From Candidatus Pelagibacter sp. (GTDB lineage: Bacteria > Pseudomonadota > Alphaproteobacteria > Pelagibacterales > Pelagibacteraceae), in the NCBI GenBank assembly GCA_028101445.1, contig JAOHKR010000002.1, forward strand, positions 45,127-109,126: a DNA stretch of 64,000 nucleotides. The letters are read 5' to 3'. Under the pieces are notes generated by a model. It had not been told where the DNA came from. It was given only the letters and a program-made list of their open reading frames with translations, and searched no databases. This document shows, in pieces, positions 52,018 through 59,576 of this stretch (the first letter of the stretch is position 1; each line of letters opens with the position of its first letter). Both the position numbers and the translations under genes were made by a program.

Positions 52018-53153
52018 ATTTTGTAACTACAAGAAAAGAGGCATTGGATGCCATGGAAAGATATATTGAAAATAATATTTCAGATTATACAGCTAAACGA
52101 AATTTTGATTTTGGACCACAGAATAGAAAAAATATTTCCTGTTTGTCGCCTTATATAACTCATAGATTAATATCAGAGTATGAAGTAGCAAAGAAAACTT
52201 TAAGCAAATATCCGTACCAGAAAGTAGAAAAATTTATTCAGGAAATATTTTGGAGAGTGTATTGGAAAGGATGGCTAGAATTACGCCCTAAAGTTTGGAC
52301 TGATTTTGTAGAAGATACAAAAAATATTGAAAATACAAATGAATATGAAAAAGCAATAAATAGTGAAACAAACATAGATTGTTTTAATGACTGGGTTAAA
52401 GAACTAAAAGAAAATAATTATTTACATAATCATACGAGAATGTGGTTTGCGAGTATTTGGATATTTACTTTAAAACTACCCTGGCAAAAAGGAGCAGAAT
52501 TTTTTTTAAGAGAACTGTATGATGGTGATGCTGCTTCAAATACTTTGAGTTGGAGATGGGTAGCCGGCATCCAAACTAAAGGAAAAAATTATATAGCTCA
52601 AAATTGGAATATAAATAAATTTACTAACAATAAGTACAAGGATCTAAAATTAAATGAAAATCCACAACCTGTCACCGATCAAAGAGATTATAAAATTTCA
52701 CCCTTAAGTGTTTGTAATAATGAAACAGCATCAAGCAGATTAGTTTTTTTTGAAAATGAATTAGATTTTCAATTTTTTAATACAAATAATTATAAAAAGA
52801 TTTACTGCATTTTATTAGCAAATGAAGAACGACAGATTAAATTAGGCAGTAAAGTATTAGATTACAAAAAAAATCTAATCATAAATCAAATACATAACTC
52901 AGGCTATAAAATTGAATTTATTGAAGGGAATAAGTTTATTGAATTATCAAACAAAGATAAAGATTTTGATATTGTTTATCCGTCAATTGGAGAAAATATG
53001 TCTTTTTTGAAAAGAGTAATAAAGAAAAATAATTTAAATATAAACTATTTGACTAGAGAAGAAGACAGTTATTGTTGGCAGTTTTCAAATAAAGGCTATT
53101 TTAATTTTAAATCAAATATTCCTAAAATTTTAAGTCAATTTAAACTTAATTAA
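52014..53153 (+). CDS. Photolyase/cryptochrome-family protein with apparent circular permutation
   Basis: A 379-aa protein. Residues 1-210 are the FAD-binding photolyase domain: YTAKRNFDFGPQNRKNISCLSPYITHRLIS (27-53), FIQEIFWRVYWKGWLEL (74-90), the ELKENNYLHNHTRMWFAS block (130-147, normally G-x-x-H-N-R-x-R-M) and LSWRWVAGIQTKGKNY (178-193). In photolyases this domain follows an N-terminal alpha/beta domain. Here the FAD domain is first and residues 241-376 look like the alpha/beta domain: SRLVFFENELDF, KKIYCILLANEE, KKNLIINQIHNSGYKIEFIEG, DIVYPSIGENMSFLKRVI and GYFNFKSNIPKIL parallel the usual strand and helix order. Likely light-driven DNA repair or photoreception; the reordering is my inference. 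Confidence 0.75.
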   Translation: MNFVTTRKEALDAMERYIENNISDYTAKRNFDFGPQNRKNISCLSPYITHRLISEYEVAKKTLSKYPYQKVEKFIQEIFWRVYWKGWLELRPKVWTDFVEDTKNIENTNEYEKAINSETNIDCFNDWVKELKENNYLHNHTRMWFASIWIFTLKLPWQKGAEFFLRELYDGDAASNTLSWRWVAGIQTKGKNYIAQNWNINKFTNNKYKDLKLNENPQPVTDQRDYKISPLSVCNNETASSRLVFFENELDFQFFNTNNYKKIYCILLANEERQIKLGSKVLDYKKNLIINQIHNSGYKIEFIEGNKFIELSNKDKDFDIVYPSIGENMSFLKRVIKKNNLNINYLTREEDSYCWQFSNKGYFNFKSNIPKILSQFKLN

Positions 53154-53280
53154 TTTTATTACCCGAACATCTTTTTGAGCAATACTTTACACTTGACCAA
53201 TTAAGTTTCCATTTTTTTCTCCAAGTAAAAGAGCGTTTACAAGTAGAGCAAATTTTAACAGGTAAATCTTTTTTCTTCAT
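53146..53280 (-). CDS. DUF2256 domain-containing zinc-ribbon protein, 44 aa
   Basis: A 44-aa frame on the reverse strand: MKKKDLPVKICSTCKRSFTW then RKKWKLNWSSVKYCSKRC. The pattern L-P-x-K-x-C-x-x-C-x-R-x-F-T-W-R-K-K-W, then V-K-Y-C-S-x-R-C, is DUF2256, with four cysteines for one zinc. Its function is unknown; the family often sits next to or fused with cryptochrome/photolyase genes, which fits the two photolyase-type genes here. Its start codon overlaps the DUF393 stop (ATGA), so it is the second gene of that pair; its 3' end overlaps the convergent photolyase-type gene by 8 bases. Confidence 0.85.
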   Translation of the reverse strand: MKKKDLPVKICSTCKRSFTWRKKWKLNWSSVKYCSKRCSGNKIN

Positions 53281-53630
53281 TTCTTAAGAAGGTGCTTATT
53301 TTTTAAAAATAAAAAATATGCTGCTATCTCATAAAAGATTTTTAATAAAAAAAACATAGGTTTGTTATTAAATATTTTGTATAAAAAATTATATTTAGGA
53401 ATATTTTTCCAAATAATTAAAAATACTTCTGCTCCTTCAATTAAATTCCCTTCTTGAATAACGTGCATTCTTCTTAGAAGTTGTTCGTATGATTTTGAGG
53501 TTATTTTTTGAGCTTCATTATTATTTGTAACATCAACCCATTCAATATCTTTGTTAGAATGTTTTTTATAATGATTAATTTCTGCTCTACAAATGTTACA
53601 TGAATTATTAAAAAAAACTTTATTTTTCAT
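53277..53630 (-). CDS. DUF393 (DCC family) protein
   Basis: A 117-aa protein with the DCC thiol motif near its start: VFFNNSCNICRAEINHYKKH, where the family's Y-D-G-x-C-x-x-C appears as N-N-S-C-N-I-C. It continues WVDVTNNN, RRMHVIQEGNLIEGAEVFLIIWKNIP (family: L-H-V-x-x-x-D-G-x-x-x-x-G-x-x-A-x-x-x-x-W). Thioredoxin-like fold, function unknown. It lies between the FeS-BCP-type photolyase (start directly behind its stop) and DUF2256. Confidence 0.9.
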   Translation of the reverse strand: MKNKVFFNNSCNICRAEINHYKKHSNKDIEWVDVTNNNEAQKITSKSYEQLLRRMHVIQEGNLIEGAEVFLIIWKNIPKYNFLYKIFNNKPMFFLLKIFYEIAAYFLFLKNKHLLKK

Positions 53631-55109
53631 TTAATTTGTATTCTCTTTTATAAATTTATCTGCAGCTTTTAATATTCTAGTTTTTCTTTCTTGGTTCATC
53701 TTTTCAGAAACTCTTACCATCATAGCAAGCCTCGGATTTTTTGAGAAAAATTTTTTATTCTTATCTATAAATCTCCAGTAAAGTCCGTCCATTACATCAC
53801 ACCAAGGTCCTTTTTTAAAATGCATCATTTTTAAAAAATAACTTGAGCCACATATGTAAGGCTTTGTAGCAAATATTCCTCCATCACTAAATAGCCCCAT
53901 GCCATAAACATTCGGAGCCATAACCCAGTCAGAAGAATCTACAAACATTTCCATGAACCATTTGTAAACTTGCTTAGGATTAATTTCACACAAGTTCATA
54001 ATATTAGCTAAAATCATAAGACGTTCGATATGATGAGACCAACCATAATCCACAGCATTAGATATAGCGTGATCGAGTGGAGGCAGTCCTGTGTTTCCTT
54101 TATACCAATTGGTTTTCATTTTTCTCTTGTGATTAAAAAAATTATTTTTTTCTAAATGTTCATCATAATTTTGATAAATTCCTCTCATAAATTCTCTCCA
54201 TCCAATAATTTGTCTAATGTAGCCTTCTAGAGAATTCATAGGAATTTTGCCTTCAATTTTTCTAAGTTTTTCAATTATTTCTTCTGGCGTAAGAAGACCT
54301 AAGTTAATTAAAGGACTCAACGCACTATGAAATACAGTATTAGATTTATCAGTAACAGCATCTTCGTAATCACCAAATAATTTTATTCTTTCTTTTAAAA
54401 ATTCATCTAACCATTTATTTGCATCTTTTCTGGTAGTTGGAAACCAAAAATTTTTAGTATTACCAGGATGATCTTTAAAATTAGTTTCAATAAATTTTTT
54501 AAGTACAGATGTATTTTTAGTCTCTTTAAATTTTGAAATTTGAGGTATTTTTATATCTTTCGGTAGTTTCTTTCTATTATCTTCATCGAAACTCCATTTA
54601 TCTCCTTTAGGTTTCCCATTTTTATTCATTAATAAATTTGTCTTAGCTCTCACTATTTTATAAAAATTAGCCATAAATGGCCTTTTATTTTTTTTAAGGT
54701 AATCTTTGAATTCATCTCTATCTATTAGAAACATTGGTGTTTTAATTTGATTAACTTTTAAAGATTTTTTCCTGCAAAAGTTTAAAATTCTTTTTTCAAA
54801 AAACTTGTCTTCTATTTCAAAAAAACTGATTTCTTTAATTTTTTTATCTTTAATTGTTTTTTCGATTTTTTTTTCGTAAGACAGCTTAAAATCTTTATTT
54901 ATATCTTTATAAATCAAGTTAAAATTTTTAGATTTAAGTTCTTCACCATAAGACCTCATTGAAGATAAAAATAACAATATTTTATGTTTATGGTGTTTTT
55001 CAAAAGTACAAAGGTCATAGTCTTCTGCTATATGAAAAATATGATCTTTAAAATCATTAAGATATTTTGGAGCAAATAATTGGTTACCAAGTAATAAAAA
55101 AAGCTTCAT
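53631..55109 (-). CDS. phrB: Cryptochrome/photolyase-related protein (FeS-BCP/PhrB type)
   Basis: A 492-aa protein of the deoxyribodipyrimidine photolyase-related family (prokaryotic 6-4 photolyase/CryB). Landmarks are LFLLLGNQLF at the start, SSMRSYGEELK (49-59), TVFHSALSPLINLGLLTPEE (258-277), GYIRQIIGWREFMRGIY (297-312), YGWSHHIERLMILANIMNLCEINP (355-378) and DSSDWVMAPNVYGMGLFSDGGIFATKPYICGSSYF (391-425). The [4Fe-4S]-binding C-x-x-C pair that PhrB shows after the SSY block is not visible; here the stretch reads HFKKGPWCDVMDGLYW, so the cluster may be absent. ATG 55109 is chosen because earlier residues are unrelated to the family. Confidence 0.9.
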   Translation of the reverse strand: MKLFLLLGNQLFAPKYLNDFKDHIFHIAEDYDLCTFEKHHKHKILLFLSSMRSYGEELKSKNFNLIYKDINKDFKLSYEKKIEKTIKDKKIKEISFFEIEDKFFEKRILNFCRKKSLKVNQIKTPMFLIDRDEFKDYLKKNKRPFMANFYKIVRAKTNLLMNKNGKPKGDKWSFDEDNRKKLPKDIKIPQISKFKETKNTSVLKKFIETNFKDHPGNTKNFWFPTTRKDANKWLDEFLKERIKLFGDYEDAVTDKSNTVFHSALSPLINLGLLTPEEIIEKLRKIEGKIPMNSLEGYIRQIIGWREFMRGIYQNYDEHLEKNNFFNHKRKMKTNWYKGNTGLPPLDHAISNAVDYGWSHHIERLMILANIMNLCEINPKQVYKWFMEMFVDSSDWVMAPNVYGMGLFSDGGIFATKPYICGSSYFLKMMHFKKGPWCDVMDGLYWRFIDKNKKFFSKNPRLAMMVRVSEKMNQERKTRILKAADKFIKENTN

Positions 55110-55194
55110 AATGTTATAAATTACACATTTTAAAGAGGTATTACACGCGTCATTATTTGCATTTAAATAATGGTTAATAATGTTATTTTCGATT

Positions 55195-55905
55195 ATGAAA
55201 AAAGTTATTTTAGGAGCAACAGGTTCAATAGGGACTTCATTAGCTAAAAGTCTTGTCAAAAGCGGAGAAGAAGTTCATTTGGTAGGGCGAGATGAAGCAA
55301 GCCTTTCAAGTTTAGCCAATGAATTGAATTCATCATTTACTACTTGTGACATGCTAGAAGAAAATTTCACGGATAAAATTTTAAGTGATTTAGGCGAAAC
55401 ACCAATCAATGGATTAGCTTATTGTGTTGGTTCTATAGATTTAAAACCTCTTAAATTAATTAAAAAAAGTGATTTCATGCAGTCGTTTAATTTAAATTTA
55501 GTGTCAGCAGCAGAAACAATTAAGGCTTTAGCTGATAATTTAAAACAGAATAAAGGTTCAATAGTATTATTCTCTACAGTAGCAGTTAAACAAGGTTTTC
55601 CTAATCACGCCATTGTGTCCTCTGCAAAAGGAGCCGTTGAAGGTTTAACACTTGCACTAGCAGCAGAATTTGCGCCAAACATAAGAGTAAATTGTATTGC
55701 ACCTAGTTTGACAAAATCTAAAATTTCAGAGTTTATACTTAAAAATGAAAAAATGGCAGAGAGCATTGCTAAAATGCATCCATTAAAAAGAGTGGGAGAA
55801 GGGAACGACTCTTCTTCTGTTGCCAAGTTCTTATTAAGCAATGAAAGTTCTTGGATAACTGGTCAAATATTAGGTGTTGATGGCGGACGATCATCTGTCG
55901 CATAA
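55195..55905 (+). CDS. SDR-family protein lacking the catalytic tyrosine
   Basis: A 236-aa short-chain dehydrogenase-like protein: GATGSIGTSLAKSLVKSG (7-24), then the region around YCVGSIDLK, GSIVLFSTVAVKQG with the Ser127 position, and an ending of IRVNCIAPSLTKSKI and VAKFLLSNESSWITGQILGVDGG. At the active site, where Y-x-x-x-K is expected, it reads VSSAK (Val141 to Lys145), so the tyrosine is replaced. This points to a non-catalytic or altered enzyme. Start at ATG 55195, adjacent to MKKVILGATG. Divergent from phrB across 85 bases. Confidence 0.85.
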   Translation: MKKVILGATGSIGTSLAKSLVKSGEEVHLVGRDEASLSSLANELNSSFTTCDMLEENFTDKILSDLGETPINGLAYCVGSIDLKPLKLIKKSDFMQSFNLNLVSAAETIKALADNLKQNKGSIVLFSTVAVKQGFPNHAIVSSAKGAVEGLTLALAAEFAPNIRVNCIAPSLTKSKISEFILKNEKMAESIAKMHPLKRVGEGNDSSSVAKFLLSNESSWITGQILGVDGGRSSVA

Positions 55906-55936
55906 CATTTTTTTTTAAAAACTTTATATGTTATTT

Positions 55937-56422
55937 ATGAAAAAAATTTTTATCTTACTTTTAATTTTAAGTTTTAACAGCCAAGTTTTTGGAGCAGGGA
56001 GTGATAGTAGTAGCGATAGCTCAGAGGCAGGTTTATATGACCAAGCAGTAAAATTAGTTAAAAAAGCAGGGAAATTAGAAAAAAAAGACAAATTAGAAAA
56101 AGCAAAAAAAATTTATTCTCAAGCTTTTAATAAACTAGAAAAAGCTTATTCATCTGACAAGAAAAATCCAAATATTTTGAATTACATGGGTTACACATCT
56201 AGGAAAGCTGGTAATTTTAAAGAAGCCGAAAACTATTATCTAAAAGGTTTGGATCTAGATCCAAAACACAATGGTATCAATGAGTATTTGGGAGAACTAT
56301 ATGTTCAAACTAATAGAATTGATAAAGCAAATGAGAGATTAGCAGTTTTAAAAAACTGTAACTGTGATGAGTATAGTGAGCTTGAGTTAATTATTAAAAC
56401 TCGAGGAACAAAAATTTATTAA
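55937..56422 (+). CDS. TPR repeat protein, secreted
   Basis: A 161-aa protein from the second in-frame ATG, which gives a clean signal peptide (MKKIFILLLILSFNSQVFGA). A short Ser/Asp linker (GSDSSSDSSEAG) follows, then a helical region with at least two tetratricopeptide-like units, NPNILNYMGYTSRKAGNFKEAENYYLKGLDLDPKH and NGINEYLGELYVQTNRIDKANERLAVL, where family positions W/L-G-Y-A-F-A-P are kept. Probably a periplasmic protein-binding scaffold. It contains a CNC motif near the C-terminus. Follows the SDR gene by about 30 bases. Confidence 0.8.
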   Translation: MKKIFILLLILSFNSQVFGAGSDSSSDSSEAGLYDQAVKLVKKAGKLEKKDKLEKAKKIYSQAFNKLEKAYSSDKKNPNILNYMGYTSRKAGNFKEAENYYLKGLDLDPKHNGINEYLGELYVQTNRIDKANERLAVLKNCNCDEYSELELIIKTRGTKIY

Positions 56423-56796
56423 GACAAATCTACTGCAAACTTTTTTAACTTTTCAATTGGTATTAAATCTAAAGTTTTAACATTAGTTTTTTTTAAAAAA
56501 ATTGAACATGCAGCATCCTCCTCTATTGCTCTAGCGTACCAAGTTGCGCAAATACACCAGCTGTCGCCATCTTTTAGTCCAGGAAATCCAAATTCAGGGT
56601 GAGGAGTAATTAAATCATTTCCAACTTTTTTAGACCATAATAGGAATTTATCAGTAACTTTAGCACAAACTGTATGGACACCATGATCATTCTTATCTGT
56701 GTTACAACAACCATCTCTAAACCATCCTGTTATTGGATCATTTGAACAAGGCTCCAAAGGTTCACCAAATACATTTTTTTGAATTTGTTTATTCAT
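56419..56796 (-). CDS. DUF2237 family protein
   Basis: A 125-aa protein with the DUF2237 pattern: NVFGEPLEPCSNDPITGWFRDGCCNTDKNDHGVHTVCAKVTDKFLLWSK, then GNDLITPHPEFGFPGLKDGDSWCICATWY. The conserved G-F-x-R-x-G-x-C and H-x-V-C-x-x-x-x-x-x-F-L and W-C-x-C-x-x-R/W stretches are all present, with several cysteines that could bind a metal. Function unknown; common in cyanobacteria and alphaproteobacteria. Its start overlaps the oxygenase stop by 4 bases. Confidence 0.92.
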   Translation of the reverse strand: MNKQIQKNVFGEPLEPCSNDPITGWFRDGCCNTDKNDHGVHTVCAKVTDKFLLWSKKVGNDLITPHPEFGFPGLKDGDSWCICATWYARAIEEDAACSIFLKKTNVKTLDLIPIEKLKKFAVDLS

Positions 56797-57401
56797 TTTG
56801 AAAATACATTTGCAACATTTTTATCTATTTCCAAATTAAATGAAAAAGATCTTCTCTCACCCTCGGAAGAAAACGGGTAAGCTGTGTGCATTAAATAATT
56901 TGGAAAAAGCAGAACATCACCAACCTTAGGTTTGTGATTATAAATACTATCATTTAAGAACATTTTACTTCCATTAATAAAGTCTATCGTTCCATCTGTA
57001 TTAGTTTTTTTTTTATTTTTTGTAATAAATTTTGGAACTTTCAAGTATCCAACACCTGACACGTGCCCATCATGATAGTGAATTGGATTGTATTCGTTAT
57101 TAAATTGTCTTACTACCCAAAAATTTTTAATCTTAATATTGTTTATCTTTTTACCTAAAGATTTATTTATATATTTCTTAACATCATTATAAATAATCTT
57201 TTCTAAATTTTTTTTTATAAAAGCTCTTGGTAATTGTAATTCTTGCTTTACTTGACCTACTAACTTGTCTGAGTAGTCAAATTTTTTTATTAATTTTTTT
57301 TTAGATACAATTTTATCAACTTCTAAATTGATTATTTTTATCAATTTAGAAGAAAATTTAAATTTTGCTATTTTTGGGCCGAAAGGGCTTATAACTTTCA
57401 T
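56793..57401 (-). CDS. 2OG-Fe(II) oxygenase-like protein
   Basis: A 202-aa protein with a double-stranded beta-helix dioxygenase layout. The likely iron ligands are His and Asp in NPIHYHDGHVSGVGYLKVP (near residues 124-128) and His in NYLMHTAYPFSSEGERRSFSFNLEID, with the Arg two residues before Ser binding 2-oxoglutarate. This resembles the TIGR02466 putative 2OG-Fe(II) oxygenases. Substrate unknown. It sits 3 bases after hisI on the same strand and overlaps the DUF2237 start. Confidence 0.82.
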   Translation of the reverse strand: MKVISPFGPKIAKFKFSSKLIKIINLEVDKIVSKKKLIKKFDYSDKLVGQVKQELQLPRAFIKKNLEKIIYNDVKKYINKSLGKKINNIKIKNFWVVRQFNNEYNPIHYHDGHVSGVGYLKVPKFITKNKKKTNTDGTIDFINGSKMFLNDSIYNHKPKVGDVLLFPNYLMHTAYPFSSEGERRSFSFNLEIDKNVANVFSK

Positions 57402-57404
57402 TTT

Positions 57405-57872
57405 TTATAATTTCGTAGGATTCGGTTGTCCTTCATAAACTTTTTCAGGATCAAACTTTTTTTCTTTTTCTTTAAATTCTAATTCTACTTCTTCACTATT
57501 TTTAATAGGACCTAATGGAATTGATCTATAAAAACATGATTTATATCCAACATGACAGCTTGCTCCATTACCAATATCCACTGACATCCATAATGCATCT
57601 TGGTCATCATCAATTCTGAGTTCAATTACTTTCTGTACAAAACCGCTTGTTTTACCCTTATGCCATAAAGCTTTTCTTGATCTGCTCCAGTAATGAGCTT
57701 CTTTTGTCTCTATAGTTTTTTTTAATGCTTCTTCATTCATATAACCATGCATTAAAAGGTCCCCTGAACTGCTATCAGTAGTAGTCACAGGAATTAGACC
57801 ATTTGAATCAAACTTAGGAGCTAAAAGTTTTCCTTCTTCAACTTCAAAAATGCTTTCTCTCTTTTTAAACAT
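57405..57872 (-). CDS. hisI: Phosphoribosyl-AMP cyclohydrolase
   Basis: A 155-aa enzyme of histidine synthesis, opening the purine ring of phosphoribosyl-AMP. Hallmarks: GLIPVTTTDSSSGDLLMHGYMNEEALKKTIETKEAHYWSRSRKALWHKGKTSG (D-x-x-S-x-x-x-L-M-x-x-x-M-N-x-E-A-L, Y-x-S-R-S-R-x-x-x-W-x-K-G-x-x-S-G), then DDDQDALWMSVDIGNGASCHVGYKSCFYR with zinc ligands. It lacks a fused HisE domain. The start at ATG 57872 is taken because the 14 residues farther upstream are not part of the family. First gene of a leftward hisI-oxygenase-DUF2237 unit. Confidence 0.95.
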   Translation of the reverse strand: MFKKRESIFEVEEGKLLAPKFDSNGLIPVTTTDSSSGDLLMHGYMNEEALKKTIETKEAHYWSRSRKALWHKGKTSGFVQKVIELRIDDDQDALWMSVDIGNGASCHVGYKSCFYRSIPLGPIKNSEEVELEFKEKEKKFDPEKVYEGQPNPTKL

Positions 57873-57946
57873 TAGCGTAAAATAGTGAAAAAAAGACAAA
57901 ATAGCAATTTGCAATAATTATTTATGTCCTATAAAAAGTTGCTGAA

Positions 57947-58555
57947 ATGAAATTAGTTAAAGATATTGAAAAAGATGCTTCTAAAAGGCTCAAAGTTTCG
58001 GATAAAGAAGCAGAAGAAGCCTTTAAGACTATACTAACCTGGATAGGGGAAGACCCTAAAAGAGAAGGGTTGATCGAAACACCAAGAAGAGTGGTTAAAG
58101 CATTTAAAGAGTACTTCAAAGGATATCATCAAGACGCGAAGACAGAATTATCAAAAACATTTGGTGACGTAGAAGGTTATGACGACATGGTAGTAGAAAA
58201 AAATATTACATTAGAAAGTCATTGTGAGCACCATATGGCACCTATTATTGGAGTTGCTCATGTAGCATATATTCCAAATAAAAAAGTTGTAGGTTTAAGT
58301 AAATTAGCGAGAACAGTGGAAGTATTTTCAAAAAGACTTCAAACTCAAGAAAGATTAACCATGCAAATAGCTACTACACTAATGGGCTCACTTGATGCGA
58401 AAGGTGTTGCTGTAACCATAGATGCCGCACATCAATGTATGACTATGCGTGGTATTAAAAAAGAAAAAGCCACAACTGTTACTAATTATTTTTTAGGATC
58501 TTTTAAAGAGGACTTAAGTATTCAGAATAGATACCTAAGTTATCTAGGAAAATAA
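57947..58555 (+). CDS. folE: GTP cyclohydrolase I
   Basis: A 202-aa homodecameric enzyme making dihydroneopterin triphosphate for folate. Zinc ligands are seen in ESHCEHHMAPIIGVAHVAYIP (Cys, His) and QCMTMRGIKK (Cys), and the GTP-binding segment KKVVGLSKLARTVEVFSKRLQTQERLTMQIA is canonical. EDPKREGLIETPRRVVKAFKEYF is the conserved N-terminal helix. Divergent from hisI and directly followed by acuI. Confidence 0.97.
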   Translation: MKLVKDIEKDASKRLKVSDKEAEEAFKTILTWIGEDPKREGLIETPRRVVKAFKEYFKGYHQDAKTELSKTFGDVEGYDDMVVEKNITLESHCEHHMAPIIGVAHVAYIPNKKVVGLSKLARTVEVFSKRLQTQERLTMQIATTLMGSLDAKGVAVTIDAAHQCMTMRGIKKEKATTVTNYFLGSFKEDLSIQNRYLSYLGK

Positions 58556-59557
58556 ATGTCTGAAAAATTTAAAGCTATAATTATAGATAATCAAAACGAA
58601 AAATTCACAAGAGAAGTTAAAGAAATAGATACATCTCATTTAAAAGATGGGAACGTTCTTGTAAAAGTCGATTATTCAAGTTTAAATTTTAAAGATGCGC
58701 TAATTTTAAAAGATGGTGGAAAAATTGTAAGAAAATTTCCATTTGTGCCTGGTATAGATTTTGCTGGAACTGTTGTAGAGAGCGAAGATGATAAATTTAA
58801 AAAAAATGATAAAGTAATACTTACAGGCTTTAGAGTTGGCGAAGCTTATTTTGGCGGCTTTGCGCAGTATGCAAAAGTAGATTCAAATTTTTTAATTAAA
58901 ATACCAAAAGATTTAGATAGCCATAAAGCAATGATGTTGGGAACTGCAGGTTTTACAGCTTTACTTTGCTCATTTGCAGTAAAAGCGAAAGAAGAATTAT
59001 TAATGGGTGAGAAAGTAAAAGACGTATTAGTAACTGGAGCAACTGGTGGTGTAGGGAGTATTGCAGTAATGATATTATCAAAAATGGGTTACGATGTACA
59101 TGCGGTTACAGGTAAGAAAGATAAAAATGACTATTTAAAGGATCTAGGTGCAAAAAATATAATTGATAGAAAAGAATTTGAAGGAGAAAGTAAATTGCTT
59201 GAAAAAGGAATTTGGGATGGTGTAGTTGATACTGTAGGAGGAGGAGCTTTAACAAAAATATTTGCTCAAACAAAACCAGGTGGAATAGTTGCAGCTTGTG
59301 GTAACGCAGGTGGAATTAAAATAAATACAACTGTAATGCCTTTTATTATACGAGGTGTAAAATTGTGGGGAATTGATTCGTCTGGTTCTTCAATTAAAAG
59401 AAGAGAATTTATTTGGAATGAGTCATCAAAATTAATTGATTTTTCAAAAGTAAAATCATTTACTAAAGAGCTATCATTTGCAGAGCTTTTAGAAACTTAT
59501 CCTAAACTTTTAAAAGGTGAGTTTTTTGGAAGAGCAGTAGTAAATCCAAATAAATAA
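58556..59557 (+). CDS. acuI: Acrylyl-CoA reductase-like zinc-free MDR oxidoreductase (AcuI/YhdH)
   Basis: A 333-aa medium-chain reductase of the YhdH/YhfP/AcuI group. Landmarks: VLVKVDYSSLNFKDALILKDGGKIVRKFPFVPGIDFAGTVVESEDDKFKKNDKVILTGF (typical AcuI N-terminus), MLGTAGFTALLC, VTGATGGVGSIAVMILSKMGYDV (NADPH site), and the DGVVDTVGGGAL segment. AcuI converts acryloyl-CoA to propanoyl-CoA, detoxifying a product of DMSP breakdown, an activity with a clear marine role. It starts directly after folE; no DMSP lyase is in the window. An unlinked quinone-reductase role is less likely. Confidence 0.88.
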   Translation: MSEKFKAIIIDNQNEKFTREVKEIDTSHLKDGNVLVKVDYSSLNFKDALILKDGGKIVRKFPFVPGIDFAGTVVESEDDKFKKNDKVILTGFRVGEAYFGGFAQYAKVDSNFLIKIPKDLDSHKAMMLGTAGFTALLCSFAVKAKEELLMGEKVKDVLVTGATGGVGSIAVMILSKMGYDVHAVTGKKDKNDYLKDLGAKNIIDRKEFEGESKLLEKGIWDGVVDTVGGGALTKIFAQTKPGGIVAACGNAGGIKINTTVMPFIIRGVKLWGIDSSGSSIKRREFIWNESSKLIDFSKVKSFTKELSFAELLETYPKLLKGEFFGRAVVNPNK

Positions 59558-59576
59558 TTTATAATCAAAACAATCT

